Part shown: positions 56,336 to 63,938 of the stretch, piece by piece | Numbering within the stretch: the stretch's first letter is position 1 | Layout: the number at the start of each line of letters is the position of its first letter | Assembly: GCF_004337365.2 (NCBI RefSeq) | Contig: NZ_CP044016.1 | Coordinates: forward strand, 248,001 to 312,000 | DNA from: Rhizosphaericola mali | Lineage (GTDB): Bacteria; Bacteroidota; Bacteroidia; Chitinophagales; Chitinophagaceae | Reading direction: 5' to 3' | DNA: 64,000 bases | Made by a program: the position numbers and the translations under genes | Notes under the pieces: generated by a model | Told to the model about the DNA's origin: nothing | Database searches by the model: none | What the model saw: the letters and a program-made list of their open reading frames with translations, nothing else

Positions 56336-58957
56336 ATGGCAAAAGCGAGTTCAGAAACCCCGATGATGCAACAGCATAAGGCAATTAAGCAAAAATATCC
56401 TGATGCGATATTATTGTTTAGGGTAGGTGATTTTTACGAAACATTTGCAGAAGATGCGATTAAAGCATCTCAGATTTTGGGTATTACTTTGACCAAAAGA
56501 AGTAGTAGTAATGCAGATGCGCCAGACTTGGCGGGCTTTCCGCACCATGCGTTAGACACATATTTGCATAAATTAGTAAAAGCGGGTTATCGTGTTGCGA
56601 TCGTGGACCAGTTAGAAGATCCCAAACAAGCGAAAGGTTTGGTGAAAAGAGGGGTGACGGAGCTCGTAACGCCGGGAATAGCGACGAGTGATAAAATGCT
56701 AGATAATAACAGCAACAATTTTCTCGCGTCTATTTTCTTTACCGAAAAGGAAAAAACAGGGATCGCTTTCACCGATATTTCCACAGGTGAGTTTTTTGTA
56801 GCGGAAGGAGATTTGGAATATGTGGAAAAATTAATCCAAAGTTTGCGTCCATCGGAAGTTATTTTTCAAAGAAGTTATCAGAAATATTTCAAATCTACTT
56901 TTGGAAATAGCATTTATACGTACACTTTAGATAGTTGGATTTTTGAGGAAGCATTTACGACGGAATTGCTTTTGAAACATTTTCAAACCCATTCATTAAA
57001 AGGATTTGGTATTGAAAAAATGCATTCTGGTATCATTGCTGCCGGTGCGATTTTGTACTATTTGAAAGAAACGGAGCATCCCAATCTGCAACATTTGACA
57101 CAAATACAGCGGATTGAAAAAGACGATTATTTGTGGATGGACCAATTTACGATTCGTAATTTGGAAATTTTGGGCAATGGTTATCAAGAAGGAAATAATT
57201 TACTCAAAGTTTTGGATAATACGTCCAGCCCAATGGGCGCAAGGCTTCTGAAACGTTGGTTAGTATTACCACTAAAAGATCGTAAGAAAATTAATGAGCG
57301 TTTGGATACTGTGGAGTTTTTTATAAAAGAAACTGAAATGCGCACACAAATCCAACAATATATCAAAGATAGCGGAGATGTGGAGCGTTTGGTCAGTAAA
57401 ATTCCTTTGAAAAAAATCAATCCACGAGAAATCGTTCAACTAGCAAAAGGACTTGGAAATGCGGAAAAAGTAAAACAATCTTTGGGGGAAAGTACGCAAC
57501 CATATTTGCAAAGATTGGAAGATGCAATCAATCCATGTCGCTATATTTTGGAAAAAATTGAAAAAGAAATCAATGAAAATCCACCGGTAGCGATTGCCAA
57601 AGGAGATGTCATTAGAGATGGTGTTGATGCAGAGTTGGATGATCTTCGCAAAATTGCAACGAATGGCAAATCTTATTTGCAAGAATTACAACAACGAGAA
57701 GGAGAGAAGACTGGGATTTCTTCTTTGAAAATAGGTTTCAATAATGTATTTGGATACTATTTAGAAGTGACCAATTTACATAAAGATAAAGTGCCAGAAA
57801 CTTGGATTCGCAAACAAACTTTGACCAATGCAGAGCGTTATATTACGCCGGAGTTGAAAGAATATGAAGAGAAAATTACAGGCGCAGAAGACAAAATTGC
57901 AGCGATAGAAGCGCGTATTTATGATGCACTTTTGCAAGAGTTACAAGACTATATCGCTCCCATACAGACCAATGCCAGTGTGCTTGCTATATTGGATTGC
58001 TTGATTTGTTTTGCCAATAATGCACTACAATTCAAGTACAAAAAACCGGAAGTGCATGAAGGTTTTGCATTGGATTTAAAAGAAGCTCGGCATCCTGTGA
58101 TTGAACGATATTTGCCGGCAGGCGATCACTATGTTGCCAATGATATTTATTTGGATCCACAGTCACAACAGATTTTGATATTGACAGGTCCTAACATGAG
58201 TGGTAAGAGCGCTTTATTGCGACAAACGGCATTGATTACTTTGATGGCACATATTGGAAGTTTTGTTCCCGCAGATAGTGCAAAAGTGCCATTGACAGAT
58301 AAGATATTTACCCGTGTCGGCGCTAGTGATAACTTGAGTGGTGGAGAATCTACATTCATGGTGGAAATGAACGAAACGGCGAGTATTATCAATAATATTT
58401 CGCCTAGAAGTTTGATTTTATTAGATGAGATTGGTCGTGGTACGTCTACATATGACGGTATCTCGATTGCGTGGAGTATCGTAGAGTATTTGCATAATGC
58501 GATGGCTAAACCCAAAACCTTTTTTGCAACGCATTATCATGAGTTGAATAATTTAGAGGAAAAATTAGATGGCGTGAAAAATTTCCATGTGACGAATAAG
58601 GAAATTGGTGGAAAAATTATTTTCTTGAGAAAATTAGCGCCTGGTGGAAGTACACATAGTTTTGGTATTCATGTTGCAAAAATGGCGGGGATGCCACCCG
58701 AACTATTACATCGTGCCAATGAAATTTTGCATACACTAGAGGAAAAAAATGGCGAGAATGAAATCGTTTCTCATTCTGATATTGGAGAAAAAATAAAGAA
58801 AATTTCTACACCAGAATTGCAACTTAACATATTTGATAGTTATACCGATACGTACGAACAAATAAGAAAACAACTGACCAATATTGATATTAATCGCCTG
58901 ACACCAGTCGAGGCTTTGATGAAGTTGAATGAAATCAAACAATTGATAAAATCATAG
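56336..58957 (+). CDS. mutS: DNA mismatch repair protein MutS
   Basis: 873 aa from the ATG at 56336 (AKASSETPMMQQHKAIKQKYPD); an upstream frame to 56285 adds 17 residues that do not look like MutS. The mismatch-binding FYE motif is in RVGDFYETFAEDA, the core domain carries TELVTPGIATSDK, and the ATPase has Walker A TGPNMSGKSALLRQ, Walker B LILLDEIGRGTSTYDG and the ST motif FFATHYHELN. The C-terminal dimer helix-turn-helix is NRLTPVEALMKLNEIK. It detects mismatches and recruits MutL. Divergent from oxyR. Confidence 0.97.
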   Translation: MAKASSETPMMQQHKAIKQKYPDAILLFRVGDFYETFAEDAIKASQILGITLTKRSSSNADAPDLAGFPHHALDTYLHKLVKAGYRVAIVDQLEDPKQAKGLVKRGVTELVTPGIATSDKMLDNNSNNFLASIFFTEKEKTGIAFTDISTGEFFVAEGDLEYVEKLIQSLRPSEVIFQRSYQKYFKSTFGNSIYTYTLDSWIFEEAFTTELLLKHFQTHSLKGFGIEKMHSGIIAAGAILYYLKETEHPNLQHLTQIQRIEKDDYLWMDQFTIRNLEILGNGYQEGNNLLKVLDNTSSPMGARLLKRWLVLPLKDRKKINERLDTVEFFIKETEMRTQIQQYIKDSGDVERLVSKIPLKKINPREIVQLAKGLGNAEKVKQSLGESTQPYLQRLEDAINPCRYILEKIEKEINENPPVAIAKGDVIRDGVDAELDDLRKIATNGKSYLQELQQREGEKTGISSLKIGFNNVFGYYLEVTNLHKDKVPETWIRKQTLTNAERYITPELKEYEEKITGAEDKIAAIEARIYDALLQELQDYIAPIQTNASVLAILDCLICFANNALQFKYKKPEVHEGFALDLKEARHPVIERYLPAGDHYVANDIYLDPQSQQILILTGPNMSGKSALLRQTALITLMAHIGSFVPADSAKVPLTDKIFTRVGASDNLSGGESTFMVEMNETASIINNISPRSLILLDEIGRGTSTYDGISIAWSIVEYLHNAMAKPKTFFATHYHELNNLEEKLDGVKNFHVTNKEIGGKIIFLRKLAPGGSTHSFGIHVAKMAGMPPELLHRANEILHTLEEKNGENEIVSHSDIGEKIKKISTPELQLNIFDSYTDTYEQIRKQLTNIDINRLTPVEALMKLNEIKQLIKS

Positions 58958-59025
58958 TTTGGGAAATATGAAATTTGTTTATTCTACTAAGTAACAATGG
59001 TAAGTGTGAGGATAAAATTTGAAAT

Positions 59026-59499
59026 ATGAAACTACAATTTTGGTCTATTGGAAAGGCGCATGAGAGTTATGTAAAAGCCGGAATTGAAGATTTTACAAAA
59101 CGAGCGAATAATTATTATAGTACGGACTGGAAAATAATTGCAAGTGTAAAAAAAGCGGCTTCGCTCTCTGAGAATGAATTGAAAAAAGCAGAAGCAAAAA
59201 TCCTTTTACAAGAGTTACAAAAGGAGGATGTTTTGGTGCTTTTAGATGAAAGAGGTAGAATGCTTTCTTCGCCTAAGTTAGCCGAGTTAATTGAACGTTT
59301 TGCCAATCAAAGTGCTAAAAGAGTAATTTTTCTAATTGGTGGAGCTTTCGGAGTCGATGATAGTGTATTTTCTCGTGCTAATTTTGTGTGGAGTTTGTCC
59401 GAATTGGTATTTCCACACATGCTCGTTCGCCTAATATTATCTGAGCAATTATATCGTGCATGTACCATTATAAAAGGAGAGAAGTATCATCATATATAG
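59026..59499 (+). CDS. rlmH: 23S rRNA (pseudouridine1915-N3)-methyltransferase
   Basis: 157 aa, the family's usual length. It begins MKLQFWSIGKAHESYVKAGI and has the knotted SPOUT domain with DVLVLLDERGRMLSSPKLAE, IFLIGGAFGVDDSVFSRA and the C-terminal LVRLILSEQLYRACTI...YHHI. It methylates helix 69 of 23S rRNA in mature ribosomes. It follows mutS by 68 bp and may be cotranscribed. Confidence 0.96.
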   Translation: MKLQFWSIGKAHESYVKAGIEDFTKRANNYYSTDWKIIASVKKAASLSENELKKAEAKILLQELQKEDVLVLLDERGRMLSSPKLAELIERFANQSAKRVIFLIGGAFGVDDSVFSRANFVWSLSELVFPHMLVRLILSEQLYRACTIIKGEKYHHI

Positions 59500-59509
59500 T
59501 ACTTCTCTC
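59477..59509. terminator. Possible bidirectional terminator at the end of rlmH
   Basis: GAGAGAAGTA and TACTTCTCTC form a 10-bp stem overlapping the rlmH stop codon, between convergent genes. There is no clear T-tract. Confidence 0.4.
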
Positions 59510-59519
59510 TATTGTAATA

Positions 59520-60065
59520 TTAGCTTTTTTGCGCAAATTTTTTCCCAATTTCATCTAATTGAGCAGGTGTAAATTTCCCTGTTCTTTCTAGCACTAATTT
59601 AAAATAGGCGATCTCTTCTGGCGTTCCTGGACAGCCCGTATTGTCGCCGCTAGTACTAGTGAGATCTTCTGACGCACTTTTCAATCGACTATTTGCAATA
59701 TATTTTCCACTAGCATCCAAAATTAACCAATAAGGAATTCCCGAATCCTTGCCTCCATGATCTTCTAAAAATGTCATACCTCCTTCATTTTCCTCTTTTT
59801 TCTTTGCCCCATTTTCTAATACTGTGATGTGCGTAATCACATAGTTCTTTTGAAAATAGGATTTTAATTCTGGACTAGACATTAAAGTATCCATGTGGTG
59901 ACACCAGCCACACCAAGACGCATGAAATAATAGAAAAACTTTTTTGTGCTCTTTTTTTGCCTGAGCATAAGCTTTTTGTAAAACTTGATCCGTTGTGGGG
60001 ACGGACTGACTAAAGGCTGTGATCGCAAATAAAATGGCAAATACTAAAATGCTTATCTTTTTCAT
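59520..60065 (-). CDS. Periplasmic thioredoxin-like protein (thioredoxin_7 type)
   Basis: 181 aa with a signal peptide (AITAFSQ). The redox motif reads HASWCGWCHHMDTLM (CxxC), followed by LSSPELKSYFQKNYVITHI, a 15-residue Glu/Lys-rich insert, and the cis-Pro segment GIPYWLILDASGKYIANS. It resembles the thioredoxin_7/YyaL-like domain found in Bacteroidota. Probably a periplasmic reductase or disulfide-handling protein. Convergent with rlmH, and the last protein gene before tRNA-Asn. Confidence 0.88.
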   Translation of the reverse strand: MKKISILVFAILFAITAFSQSVPTTDQVLQKAYAQAKKEHKKVFLLFHASWCGWCHHMDTLMSSPELKSYFQKNYVITHITVLENGAKKKEENEGGMTFLEDHGGKDSGIPYWLILDASGKYIANSRLKSASEDLTSTSGDNTGCPGTPEEIAYFKLVLERTGKFTPAQLDEIGKKFAQKS

Positions 60066-60169
60066 ATTCTGATTTAATTATAAAATAGATATAAAAATAT
60101 TGAAAAAAAATTATGCTTAGATTTTTATAAAAAAGTTATTATTTTTTTTGCAATTATGATTTTAGCTGC

Positions 60170-60177
60170 TATATTTG
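60170..60177 (+). promoter_or_regulatory. -7 promoter element of tRNA-Asn
   Basis: TATATTTG, an exact match to TAnnTTTG, 22 bp before the mature tRNA 5' end. Confidence 0.65.
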
Positions 60178-60199
60178 CACTCCCGATTTGGGGATGTAT

Positions 60200-60273
60200 T
60201 CCTCCTTAGCTCAGTTGGTTAGAGCATCTGACTGTTAATCAGAGGGTCGTTGGTTCAAGTCCAACAGGGGGAG
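60200..60273 (+). tRNA. tRNA-Asn (anticodon GTT)
   Basis: A 74-nt cloverleaf: acceptor arm TCCTCCT / AGGGGGA, D-arm AGCTCAGTTGGTTAGAGC, anticodon loop CTGTTAATC with anticodon GTT, T-arm GTTGG-TTCAAGT-CCAAC, discriminator G. No CCA is encoded. It has its own promoter and terminator. The accessory region of the window begins right after it. Confidence 0.97.
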
Positions 60274-60284
60274 CTGAAAATCAA

Positions 60285-60318
60285 GAAGTTATGAAGTTAA
60301 ATTCATAGCTTCTTTTTT
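60285..60318 (+). terminator. Terminator of tRNA-Asn
   Basis: GAAGTTATGAA / TTCATAGCTTC stem (one G-U pair), 6-nt loop, then six T residues, 11 nt after the tRNA. Confidence 0.85.
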
Positions 60319-60319
60319 A

Positions 60320-60342
60320 TTTGATACATCATTTGATACATC
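60320..60342. repeat. Short tandem repeat TTTGATACATC x2 after the tRNA
   Basis: Two 11-bp copies, separated by one base, directly behind the tRNA terminator. It could be part of an integration-site footprint at tRNA-Asn, but no matching copy was found at another place in the window. Confidence 0.4.
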
Positions 60343-60487
60343 CATAATTGCAAATAATCAAGACTATTTTTAATTCCATTTAACAAAATATTAGCATTAT
60401 TACACCATCACAAGTTGTGTTATTTTTACTTATTTGGTCTTAGTATTACAATTTTAATTAACACACGATCATAAATTCTACTGTTTT

Positions 60488-61390
60488 ATGAAACATAAAG
60501 TACCCAAAGTGAGTTGGACAACTAAGATGCTTTCTAATACGCCTTACATTAGAGAAGTTTCCATTGATGGTAAAAAGGCAAACTTATTCCATCGCAGACT
60601 AGGTTATTACGATTTATATGTAGCACAAGTCATGCGATTAGGTAATTGTCTTACTCTTTTAAGTGTTGTTCCTTCTTTTTCACTCGACAATTTCCGAAAT
60701 ACCAATTTGTTGGTGGATATGGTACGCTTCGTTTATTGGACATTTAATGAGGCTTTTTTAATAAGGCTGGAAGAATATCTATGTAGCTTTTCAATTAATG
60801 AACTTAGTGGCATTCATCATCTTTTAGAAACCTACTCCAAGCCTTTCATCTGTATTTCTGATAATGAAATAGATGAAGAGTTAATCTGGTGCAGCGCTAA
60901 AAGCCAAAGCCTTCAAAAAGATGTTAAGTTTAATGCACTATTTGAAAAGGATAATTATAACAGGCTAGCTTGTACAAAATATGTAAGACGATTAATAGAT
61001 AGTAAAACAAAGACTAATTTGGATCTTATTGATGGTGATGTATTACCAGTCGAGATAAGTTTTGCCGATATGCTCTTAACTGAAGATAAAACTTTGATTC
61101 TTTCCGAAATGGAACAAGAAATAATTACTGTTGGTTTTCCACGTAACCCTTTTCATCCAGTAGCAAAAAATAAGAAAGGAGCAAATCAATATGGATTAAA
61201 TGCTCAGATGGCAGCCATTGTTTTTCATTACCAACAACAAGGCTATTTCAAGTCCGAATTTACATTCAAGGAAATATATAAAGCATTTGGGAAAATGGGA
61301 GGAAATGAATCCGGTAAAGATTATAACTTGGATTATTTTAAACAAGATTTTCTTTTCGATAAATATCTACATCTGTTCTCATCTGAGTAG
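60488..61390 (+). CDS. Hypothetical protein of the accessory region
   Basis: 300 aa, not recognised. It has no signal peptide or transmembrane helix. The N-terminal half is hydrophobic/aromatic (YYDLYVAQVMRLGNCLTLLS; VRFVYWTFNEAFLIRLEEYL) and the C-terminus has a helical segment (NQYGLNAQMAAIVFHYQQQG; FTFKEIYKAFGKMGGNESGK). It is the first gene after tRNA-Asn. It might be an island-borne regulatory or DNA-related protein; there is no motif to support that. Confidence 0.65.
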   Translation: MKHKVPKVSWTTKMLSNTPYIREVSIDGKKANLFHRRLGYYDLYVAQVMRLGNCLTLLSVVPSFSLDNFRNTNLLVDMVRFVYWTFNEAFLIRLEEYLCSFSINELSGIHHLLETYSKPFICISDNEIDEELIWCSAKSQSLQKDVKFNALFEKDNYNRLACTKYVRRLIDSKTKTNLDLIDGDVLPVEISFADMLLTEDKTLILSEMEQEIITVGFPRNPFHPVAKNKKGANQYGLNAQMAAIVFHYQQQGYFKSEFTFKEIYKAFGKMGGNESGKDYNLDYFKQDFLFDKYLHLFSSE

Positions 61391-61516
61391 CTAAACTTAA
61401 GCTATTAATATCGGGTCTTTCAGAGGGATATTTCAATTTGAATATAAGGGAGGTAAATGATTGTAATGACTCATTCGTATTTCATATTCATTGGCGGAAG
61501 TAGTTAAGCTTTTCAA

Positions 61517-61661
61517 TACTGTTTTTTGTTTCACTAAGCTAAGATAGTTCTCTTTAAAAAGAAGACAGCTTTCGGCGGCATATGCTCGCTACGCTCCGCT
61601 ATTCCACGTTCTGTCTTCTTTTTAGAGAACCATCTTCTGTCGCTGTTACACAAAAACAGTA
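61517..61661. repeat. Long imperfect palindrome upstream of radC-like gene
   Basis: Inner arms 61547-61568 and 61611-61630 (TAAAAAGAAGACAG / CTGTCTTCTTTTTA, a 2-nt gap further out) continue outward through GTTCTC/GAGAAC to the outer arms TACTGTTTTTTGT (61517) and ACACAAAAACAGTA (61648). In total about 50 nt per arm around a G+C-richer 42-nt loop (GGCGGCATATGCTCGC within it). It ends 5 nt before the ATG of the RadC-like gene. Confidence 0.75.
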
Positions 61662-61665
61662 TATC

Positions 61666-62157
61666 ATGAAAATCTACAACACAGTTTCCGCATTAGAAAA
61701 AGTTCAACCTCAATGGTCTGCATTACAAGAAGTGCAACTCACCTATCGGAACAAAATGAAAGCATCTCAAAGACCAAAAATCAATATGGCAGAAGATGCA
61801 CTTTCTTTATTTAGAACTGTTTGGAACGAGGAAGAAATGGAATTGGTAGAATCGTTCAAAATGCTATTACTAAATAATGCTAATAAAGTATTAGGCGTTT
61901 ATCATGGATCAACCGGTGGAACTGCTGGTACTATTGTCGATATTCGAATCCTTCTAACAGTCGCATTAAAATCAAATGCATGTAAAATTATTGTTGCACA
62001 CAATCATCCATCTGGAAACCTAACTCCAAGCACAGCTGATTTAAAAATTACAGAAAGATTAAAAGATGCAGCAAAACTGATGGATATAACTTTATTGGAT
62101 CATTTAATCTTGACCACAGATGAATATCAATCTTTTGCTAATGAAGGACTCTTATGA
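61666..62157 (+). CDS. RadC-like JAB/MPN domain protein
   Basis: 163 aa from the ATG at 61666. A frame that extends to 61582 runs through the palindrome and is rejected. The JAMM metal motif appears as IIVAHNHPSGNLTPSTADLKIT (HxH with the S/D residues) preceded by MLLLNNANKVLGVYHGSTGG. It is the short RadC form without the helix-hairpin-helix N-terminus, and is common on integrative elements and plasmids of Bacteroidota. Role in DNA metabolism or in element maintenance is not established. Its start lies beside a very large palindrome. Confidence 0.9.
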   Translation: MKIYNTVSALEKVQPQWSALQEVQLTYRNKMKASQRPKINMAEDALSLFRTVWNEEEMELVESFKMLLLNNANKVLGVYHGSTGGTAGTIVDIRILLTVALKSNACKIIVAHNHPSGNLTPSTADLKITERLKDAAKLMDITLLDHLILTTDEYQSFANEGLL

Positions 62158-62338
62158 GTCCTTCATTATACGCATTGTATGTATGGCAACTATGCGTATT
62201 TTGTGTTATATGCGTCAATGCAATAAATATAATAAGTTTTGCGTCATTAGAATTTTGAGGATAAATTAATAATAATCAATTGAATAAATAATTATTACGA
62301 TTGAAATATAGAAATCGCTAAATTGCGTATATTTATAT

Positions 62339-63024
62339 GTTATCTGCAATATGCGAACAATCAACGATATAATTGAAGTTCAAAAAGGCGACATCACAAA
62401 AATTAAAGTTGATGCAATTGTAAATGCTGCAAACACATCACTATTAGGAGGCGGAGGTGTTGATGGAGCGATTCATCGAGCTGGAGGAAATGAAATTCTT
62501 GAAGATTGTCGAAAAATTATTTTGAAACAAGGTGGTTGCAAAGTTGGTGAAGCTGTGATTACGACTGCGGGAAAATTGCCTGCTAAATATGTAATTCATA
62601 CTGTTGGTCCAGTTTGGAATAGTGGAATGAAAAACGAAGAGATCAAACTCAAAAATTGTTACTTAAATTCATTAAATCTTGCGGCTGAAAATAACTGTAA
62701 AACAATTGCATTTCCATCAATAAGTACAGGAATCTATAGATTTCCAAAAGATAAAGCAGCCACTATTGCGGTTGAAACAATCAAAGATTTTCTTAAAGAA
62801 GACGAAATAATTGAAAAAATAATTTTGGTAAGTTTTGATGATGAAAATTACCGAATTATAAAATTAGCACTTGATAAATAAACAATAATACTGCAGATAA
62901 CATCGGTTTGATGTTTTTGACGGGCGAAAGAATATTGGCTCAACTGAATATCTATATCGAACTTTTGTGCTAAATTTTAACTGAACAATCACTATTTCCG
63001 TCACAAAAACATCAAGCCGCGAGC
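62339..63024 (+). mobile_element. Gene-cassette-like unit 1 (macro-domain gene)
   Basis: The unit begins GTTATCTGCAATAT at 62339. Its downstream repeat begins, on the other side of the gene, with the reverse complement ATACTGCAGATAAC-type sequence (62888-62901): 13 of 14 bases pair, with one A/G difference at position 11. The gene's ATG lies at position 13 of the unit and its stop codon 7 nt before the right arm. No promoter matching TAnnTTTG lies in the unit. This is the geometry of an integron cassette, where the 5' end of the integrated cassette complements the R'' box of its own attC. No integrase or upstream attC is visible. Confidence 0.6.
62351..62881 (+). CDS. Macro-domain protein (O-acetyl-ADP-ribose deacetylase-like)
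   Basis: 176 aa, nearly the whole length being one macro domain. The ADP-ribose-binding pocket shows [27 protein letters not shown], and the second loop has the [13 protein letters not shown] motif. The match is to the MacroD/YmdB group that removes acetyl or ADP-ribosyl groups. No signal peptide. It is the only gene in cassette-like unit 1, starting 12 nt after the boundary and without an own promoter. Stand-alone macro-domain genes occur in toxin-antitoxin and defence settings, but no partner gene is present here. Confidence 0.92.
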   Translation: MRTINDIIEVQKGDITKIKVDAIVNAANTSLLGGGGVDGAIHRAGGNEILEDCRKIILKQGGCKVGEAVITTAGKLPAKYVIHTVGPVWNSGMKNEEIKLKNCYLNSLNLAAENNCKTIAFPSISTGIYRFPKDKAATIAVETIKDFLKEDEIIEKIILVSFDDENYRIIKLALDK

Positions 63025-63031
63025 GTTGTGT
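62893..63031 (+). other. attC-like site 1 (139 nt imperfect hairpin)
   Basis: Outer left box GCAGATAAC (62893-62901) and outer right box GTTGTGTG (63025). Inner arms GGTTTGATGTTTTTGACGG (62905-62923) and its near-complement at 62998-63018 differ by a two-base insertion and one mismatch. The 74-nt loop (62924-62997) holds the conserved GGCGAAAGAATATTGGCT. The layout left box, inner arm, loop, inner arm, GTT box is that of attC. A second copy of its left half begins at 63929. Confidence 0.6.
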
Positions 63032-63938
63032 GCCATTTTAGTATATAAGTTTGATTTATATAATAGAATAAACAAAAATATGAGAAATATTAATCAAAAA
63101 GTTATTGTTAAATTATCATTTTTTGCAACTATAAATATTTTTCTTTTATTTCCTTTAGGTGTCTTTAGTCAAGAGATTTCAGAACGTAATTATTTAAATC
63201 TAGATAGTTGTTTATGGAAAAACTATGAAATGGAGATACAGAAAACTTCTGAATATTTGAGTAAGAACCCAAATATGAAAGATAGTCTTACAATCGTTTA
63301 TGAAAATATTCTCAATTCAACATTAGAAAAGAATCGAAAACTAGCAATACAATTTGCAACTGTTCCAAGCGGCTTGCAAAGAGTATTTATGTGTCGTTTA
63401 ACTATTTCTAAAGATACTCTAAGATCTATCTTAAAGAGATTACCGACAGAATTAAAATCCTCTCTTTATTATAAAAGTATTTTATTATACATAAACTCAA
63501 ACCAAATAAAAGAAGGAGATAATTTTTATGACTTTAACGCCACAACTTCAACTGGAAATCCTTTTCGCCTTTCATCATTAATTGGCAAAAAAATATTACT
63601 ATTGTATGGAGGTCTAGATTGTATTGGGAAAGATGGTCGTTCGTACTTGAATCGACTTTTCGAAAAGGCTTCTCATCACAATTTTGAAATTGTTGTATAT
63701 TGTTTAAGTGATAATTTAGAGAACTTGAAAAAAGTTCAAGAAACATATCATTGTAATTTTGTATTGGTTTCTGATTTTCAACTCGATCAGAGCCCTTTCA
63801 AAATTGTATATGGAGCTCAAGAAACACCCACATGTTTTTTTATAAACACGAATGGCAAAATTATAATGAAAACAGAAGGGTTAAATGATCAGCTTATTAA
63901 TAAATTAGTAGATCTAGATAATTAAAACGGCACACAAC
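63025..63938 (+). mobile_element. Gene-cassette-like unit 2 (redoxin-like gene)
   Basis: The unit starts GTTGTGTGCCATTTTA at 63025, directly at the end of attC-like site 1, and its reverse complement (15 of 16 bases, again one A/G difference at position 11) is found at 63923-63938, where the next repeat starts GGCACACAAC. The terminal sequence is different from that of unit 1, although the bodies of the two repeats are shared. Confidence 0.6.
63080..63925 (+). CDS. Secreted thioredoxin/redoxin-fold protein lacking CxxC
   Basis: 281 aa from the ATG at 63080 (RNINQKVIVKLSFFATINIFLL, a signal peptide ending VFSQ). A TTG at 63026 gives a longer frame that starts at the cassette boundary and is less likely. 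An N-terminal helical region (34-145) precedes a C-terminal thioredoxin-like fold: NFYDFNATTSTGNPFRLSSL, then LLLYGGLDCIGKDGRSYLN in the place of the WCxxC motif, with one Cys, and the cis-Pro loop QETPTCFFINTNG. The second half of the redox pair is missing, so catalysis as a normal TlpA is unlikely. Its stop codon overlaps the right cassette arm. Confidence 0.8.
   Translation: MRNINQKVIVKLSFFATINIFLLFPLGVFSQEISERNYLNLDSCLWKNYEMEIQKTSEYLSKNPNMKDSLTIVYENILNSTLEKNRKLAIQFATVPSGLQRVFMCRLTISKDTLRSILKRLPTELKSSLYYKSILLYINSNQIKEGDNFYDFNATTSTGNPFRLSSLIGKKILLLYGGLDCIGKDGRSYLNRLFEKASHHNFEIVVYCLSDNLENLKKVQETYHCNFVLVSDFQLDQSPFKIVYGAQETPTCFFINTNGKIIMKTEGLNDQLINKLVDLDN

Noticed and set aside
62351-62881. 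Macro-domain gene as the antitoxin of a DarT-DarG type system
   Set aside because: No DarT-like ADP-ribosyltransferase is encoded next to it and the protein lacks the C-terminal DarG extension.
62893-63031. The flanking repeats as terminal inverted repeats of a simple transposon
   Set aside because: The ends differ between adjacent units, while the repeat bodies following them are shared; a transposon would have constant ends. There is no transposase and no target duplication.
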